Origin: Planctomycetota bacterium
GTDB taxonomy: Bacteria > Planctomycetota > Planctomycetia > Pirellulales > Pirellulaceae
Length of the DNA: 17,800 nucleotides
Direction: 5' to 3'
Assembly (NCBI GenBank): GCA_023430365.1
Contig: JAEZAS010000537.1
Span: 1-17,800 of the forward strand
The translations under genes and the position numbers were made by a program. Below are positions 15,912 through 17,800 of this stretch, piece by piece. Each line of letters begins with the position of its first letter. The first letter of the stretch is position 1. The notes beneath the pieces were generated by a model that did not search any database, was not told the DNA's origin, and saw nothing but the letters and a program-made list of their open reading frames with translations.

Positions 15912-16019
15912 AGTAAACAGTATACAGTTCACAGTAAACAGTTCTTGTGGCTCGCCATTTGACGGGCCGCTGAACCACAAACTCAAGAACTGTCTGCTGT
16001 AAACTGTCTACTGACTACT
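15912..16019. repeat. Inverted-repeat element of ACAGT-type, copy 2 (opposite orientation to copy 1)
   Basis: Arms 15912-15946 and 15985-16019 are reverse complements at most of 35 positions. The 38-bp centre (15947-15984), read on the minus strand, matches the centre of copy 1 closely, including TGGCGAGCC and GAGTT at the same places. The two copies are therefore true copies in opposite orientation, about 910 bp apart, enclosing the ferredoxin and the four-helix-bundle gene. Again it fills a convergent gap, ending nine bases before the lysA stop codon. Confidence 0.85.
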
Positions 16020-16028
16020 AAATCCCGG

Positions 16029-17309
16029 CTACGCCGGAATCGCTTCTCCCCGCATCAAATCTTCATAGCTCTGCCTCGCCCGGACTAGATGCGGCTTGCC
16101 GTCTTTGATCAGGACTTCGGCGCTGAGTGGTTTGCTGTTGTAGTTCGACGCCATCACGAATCCGTACGCCCCCGCCCGCTCGATCACCAGGTAGTCTCCC
16201 ACTTGGGTCTGCGGCAGGCTGCGGGTGCAGACGAAGCCGCCTTCTTCCTGCGTGAAGATGTCTCCCGATTCGCACAGCGGTCCGCCGACGACCACATCCC
16301 GCAGCGGACGATCCTTCGCGCCGTCGCGCGGGGCGATCGACATCGGATGATAGGCGCCGTAGAGAATCGGCCGGGCGAGATTGTTGAACCCTGCGTCGAG
16401 CAGATAGAACGTGTTGCCACCCATCTGCTTGATCGCCCGGATCTCGGTCACCAGGTAACCGCTTTCGGCGACGAGGTAGCGGCCGGGCTCGATCTCGAGC
16501 GACAGCTTGTGGCCGAACTTCTCTTCGAGTCGCTTCCGCGATGCGTCCCACAGTTCGAAGTAGCGATCGAGGTCGATCGTGTTCTGCTCCGGCTTGTACG
16601 GGATCGGCAGACCGCCGCCGGCGCTGATCGTCGTCAGGCTCCTGCCGATCGTCGTGGCCGTCTTCTCCATCGCCGAGCAAACCTGCGACAGGTGCTCGAA
16701 GTCGGTTCCCGAACCGATGTGCATGTGGATGCCGGTCACCATGATGCCGTGACGGTCAGCCCGCTGCAGCACATCGTACAGGTCGGCGTGCCAGATGCCG
16801 TGCTTCGACTGCTCGCCGCCGGTGTTCGTCTTCTGGCTATGGCCATGGCCGAAGCCCGGGTTGATTCGCAGCGTGATGTTCGCCCCCGGCAACCGCTCGC
16901 CGAGTTGGTCGATCATGTCGGGCGAGCCGACGTTGACGTGCAGCTTGTGCTTCACCACCAGATCGAGCGCGTCGCGATCGAAAATGTCCGCCGTGTAGAC
17001 AATCGGCGCCGGTTCGCCGTGGGCCTGGTACCCAGCCGCGAAGGCCCGGTGCACCTCGCCGGCGCTCACCGCATCGACCACGACGCCGTGCCGCCGCGCG
17101 AGATCGAGAATCGCGATGTTCGAGCAGGCCTTCTGCGCGTAACGGATCACGTCGAACCGCTTCAGGTCGTTGATCCGCTGCACGATCTTCGCCGCGTCGT
17201 ACACGTACGTCGGCGTGCCGAACTGCTGGGCCAAATCTCCGACCGAAACCCCAGCGATCTGCTGCCGAATCGAGGGAAACGCTTCCGACGCCAAGTCCAC
17301 CGTAGCCAT
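16029..17309 (-). CDS. lysA: Diaminopimelate decarboxylase
   Basis: A 426-residue PLP enzyme of fold type III that decarboxylates meso-diaminopimelate to L-lysine, the last step of lysine synthesis. The PLP lysine is Lys60 in RYAQKACSN. HIGSG and GGGLPIPY form the phosphate-binding side of the barrel; EPGR (274-277) and CESGD (Cys346, Glu347) supply the family's substrate and active-site residues, the latter from the partner subunit of the dimer; YGFVMASNYN is the last conserved block. Length is normal for LysA. YAQKACSN differs slightly from the common YAxKAN. The ATG at 17309 has a strong Shine-Dalgarno sequence, AGGAG, five bases upstream. No dap gene is adjacent. Some carboxynorspermidine decarboxylases look alike, but CESGD and the overall length favour LysA. 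Confidence 0.94.
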   Translation of the reverse strand: MATVDLASEAFPSIRQQIAGVSVGDLAQQFGTPTYVYDAAKIVQRINDLKRFDVIRYAQKACSNIAILDLARRHGVVVDAVSAGEVHRAFAAGYQAHGEPAPIVYTADIFDRDALDLVVKHKLHVNVGSPDMIDQLGERLPGANITLRINPGFGHGHSQKTNTGGEQSKHGIWHADLYDVLQRADRHGIMVTGIHMHIGSGTDFEHLSQVCSAMEKTATTIGRSLTTISAGGGLPIPYKPEQNTIDLDRYFELWDASRKRLEEKFGHKLSLEIEPGRYLVAESGYLVTEIRAIKQMGGNTFYLLDAGFNNLARPILYGAYHPMSIAPRDGAKDRPLRDVVVGGPLCESGDIFTQEEGGFVCTRSLPQTQVGDYLVIERAGAYGFVMASNYNSKPLSAEVLIKDGKPHLVRARQSYEDLMRGEAIPA

Positions 17310-17313
17310 AACG

Positions 17314-17318
17314 CTCCT
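17314..17318 (-). promoter_or_regulatory. Shine-Dalgarno sequence of lysA
   Basis: AGGAG on the minus strand (plus CTCCT), four to five bases before the ATG at 17309. It is the strongest ribosome binding site in the window and fixes the lysA start. Confidence 0.75.
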
Positions 17319-17388
17319 AAATCTGCGATCTAAAGTCCAACCAACCTAACTTCGGCACCCGCCCAAGACCAACACCACCCACCCGCAG

Positions 17389-17409
17389 CCGGACGGTAAC
17401 ACCGTCCGG
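17389..17409. repeat. Single hairpin unit related to the repeat at 13398-13534
   Basis: Stem CCGGACGGT, loop AAC, stem ACCGTCCGG, preceded by CGCAG as in the left unit at 13398. Two stem pairs differ from that unit and both differences are compensated on the other strand of the stem. It stands alone, 80 bp upstream of lysA, and would lie in its leader. Confidence 0.75.
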
Positions 17410-17766
17410 AGAACCACCGAAAGACGTCACCAGGCACACAAGCGGTTCACAACCCCTAGCCCAGTCTCAATACAAGAGGCGCACAAGAACCGAGTCCAAC
17501 TACAACAAACTCCACAACCAGTTACCTGGCAATCAGTTCCAAGACGCCAACCGCTCGCAACCACCAGTCTCAACAAGCTTTCAACAACCCCCACAACGGG
17601 GGCCACGTACAACAGCTAGCTCGATCAGTCGTTGGGCAAGTCCCGAGCAGTGCAACACCTCGGCCACTCCAGGCAGAACCGCCAGACCGCCCAATCTACC
17701 AAACACCCCAGCCGGTTCGAGCGAGCCGAGAACGACGCCGGCTGAGCCCGAGCCTAAGGGCACCGC

Positions 17767-17791
17767 ATTATATCAGACCACCGTCGACGGT
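17767..17791 (-). promoter_or_regulatory. Possible promoter -10 box with adjacent 12-bp palindrome
   Basis: TATAAT reads on the minus strand at 17772-17767. Eight bases further upstream on that strand lies a perfect palindrome, ACCGTCGACGGT (17780-17791), at a place where an operator could overlap the promoter. The best -35 candidate, TTGGCG, lies 20 bases from the -10 box, longer than usual. If real, it would give a leader of about 450 nt before lysA. Weak evidence only. Confidence 0.3.
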
Positions 17792-17800
17792 CCGCCAAAT

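Larger units (their letters stand above)
17319..17800 (-). other. Long G/T-rich region upstream of lysA, no supported gene
   Basis: No convincing coding frame: the two minus-strand frames of about 60 codons (17427-17612, 17581-17763) lack motifs and good starts. On the plus strand it is strongly A/C-rich (46 of 60 bases at 17461-17520), so the lysA-sense strand is G/T-rich. It holds the hairpin at 17389-17409, a small hairpin CCCCC/GGGGG with loop of five (17588-17602), and a TATAAT on the minus strand near 17770. It may be a long leader, a non-coding RNA or decayed sequence. I tested it by eye against RNase P RNA, tmRNA, SRP RNA and the lysine riboswitch and recognised none. Confidence 0.45.

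Noticed and set aside
14892..16019. CRISPR array
   Set aside because: The repeated units are degenerate, 7-8 bases apart, with no spacers of constant length, and the arms are inverted rather than direct repeats. No cas gene is present.
16089..17333. Plus-strand open frame (414 codons) opposite lysA
   Set aside because: lysA carries all family motifs and a good Shine-Dalgarno sequence; the plus frame has neither.
17427..17763. Two minus-strand frames of about 60 codons upstream of lysA
   Set aside because: No Shine-Dalgarno sequence, no motif, odd composition driven by the G/T-rich strand, and overlap with each other.

Overview
The window looks like chromosomal DNA from a GC-rich bacterium, most likely a planctomycete of the Pirellulales type. 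I infer this from the mix of genes, the scarcity of Shine-Dalgarno sequences, the long antisense open frames and the many palindromic intergenic repeats. No rRNA, tRNA or phylogenetic marker is present, so the assignment is tentative. I support fourteen protein genes. There is no integron, CRISPR array, phage or insertion-sequence transposase.

Left part (1-4016): about 460 bases without a convincing gene, then a short-chain dehydrogenase on + (464-1276). It faces a minus-strand cluster that reads from 4016 down to 1305: a flavin-containing monooxygenase, a two-helix membrane protein, a 101-residue acidic protein of unknown function and a four-helix membrane protein. The last two overlap by ATGA and are probably translationally coupled.

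Middle (4248-11558): on +, a small membrane protein with a possible PH-like domain, a secreted prolyl oligopeptidase (S9A) and a GmhA-like sugar-phosphate isomerase. On -, one very long gene fuses an LplT-like lysophospholipid flippase, a PlsC acyltransferase and an acyl-ACP synthetase, so a whole lysophospholipid import and re-acylation pathway sits in one 1186-residue protein.

Right part (11800-17309): two tandem + strand GTPases with DUF697-like C-terminal regions, the first membrane-anchored; a two-cluster ferredoxin on - with an unusual second cluster; a small four-helix-bundle (S23/IVS family) protein on +; and lysA (diaminopimelate decarboxylase) on -. The last 490 bases, upstream of lysA, hold no gene I can support but are strikingly G/T-rich on the lysA strand.

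The most interesting signal is between the genes. Nearly every larger intergenic gap holds a long inverted repeat, and several different sequence families share one design: two short hairpins (stem 7-9, loop 3-4) facing each other. In three families a GTAG or near-GTAG tetranucleotide lies at or within 2 nt of the hairpin foot. This is the known design of REP doublets (REPINs/BIMEs) moved by REP-associated tyrosine transposases, here as several unrelated families within 18 kb. A second kind of element, about 110 bp long with arms made of degenerate ACAGT-like units, occurs as two full copies in opposite orientation plus one half copy around the ferredoxin and four-helix-bundle genes.
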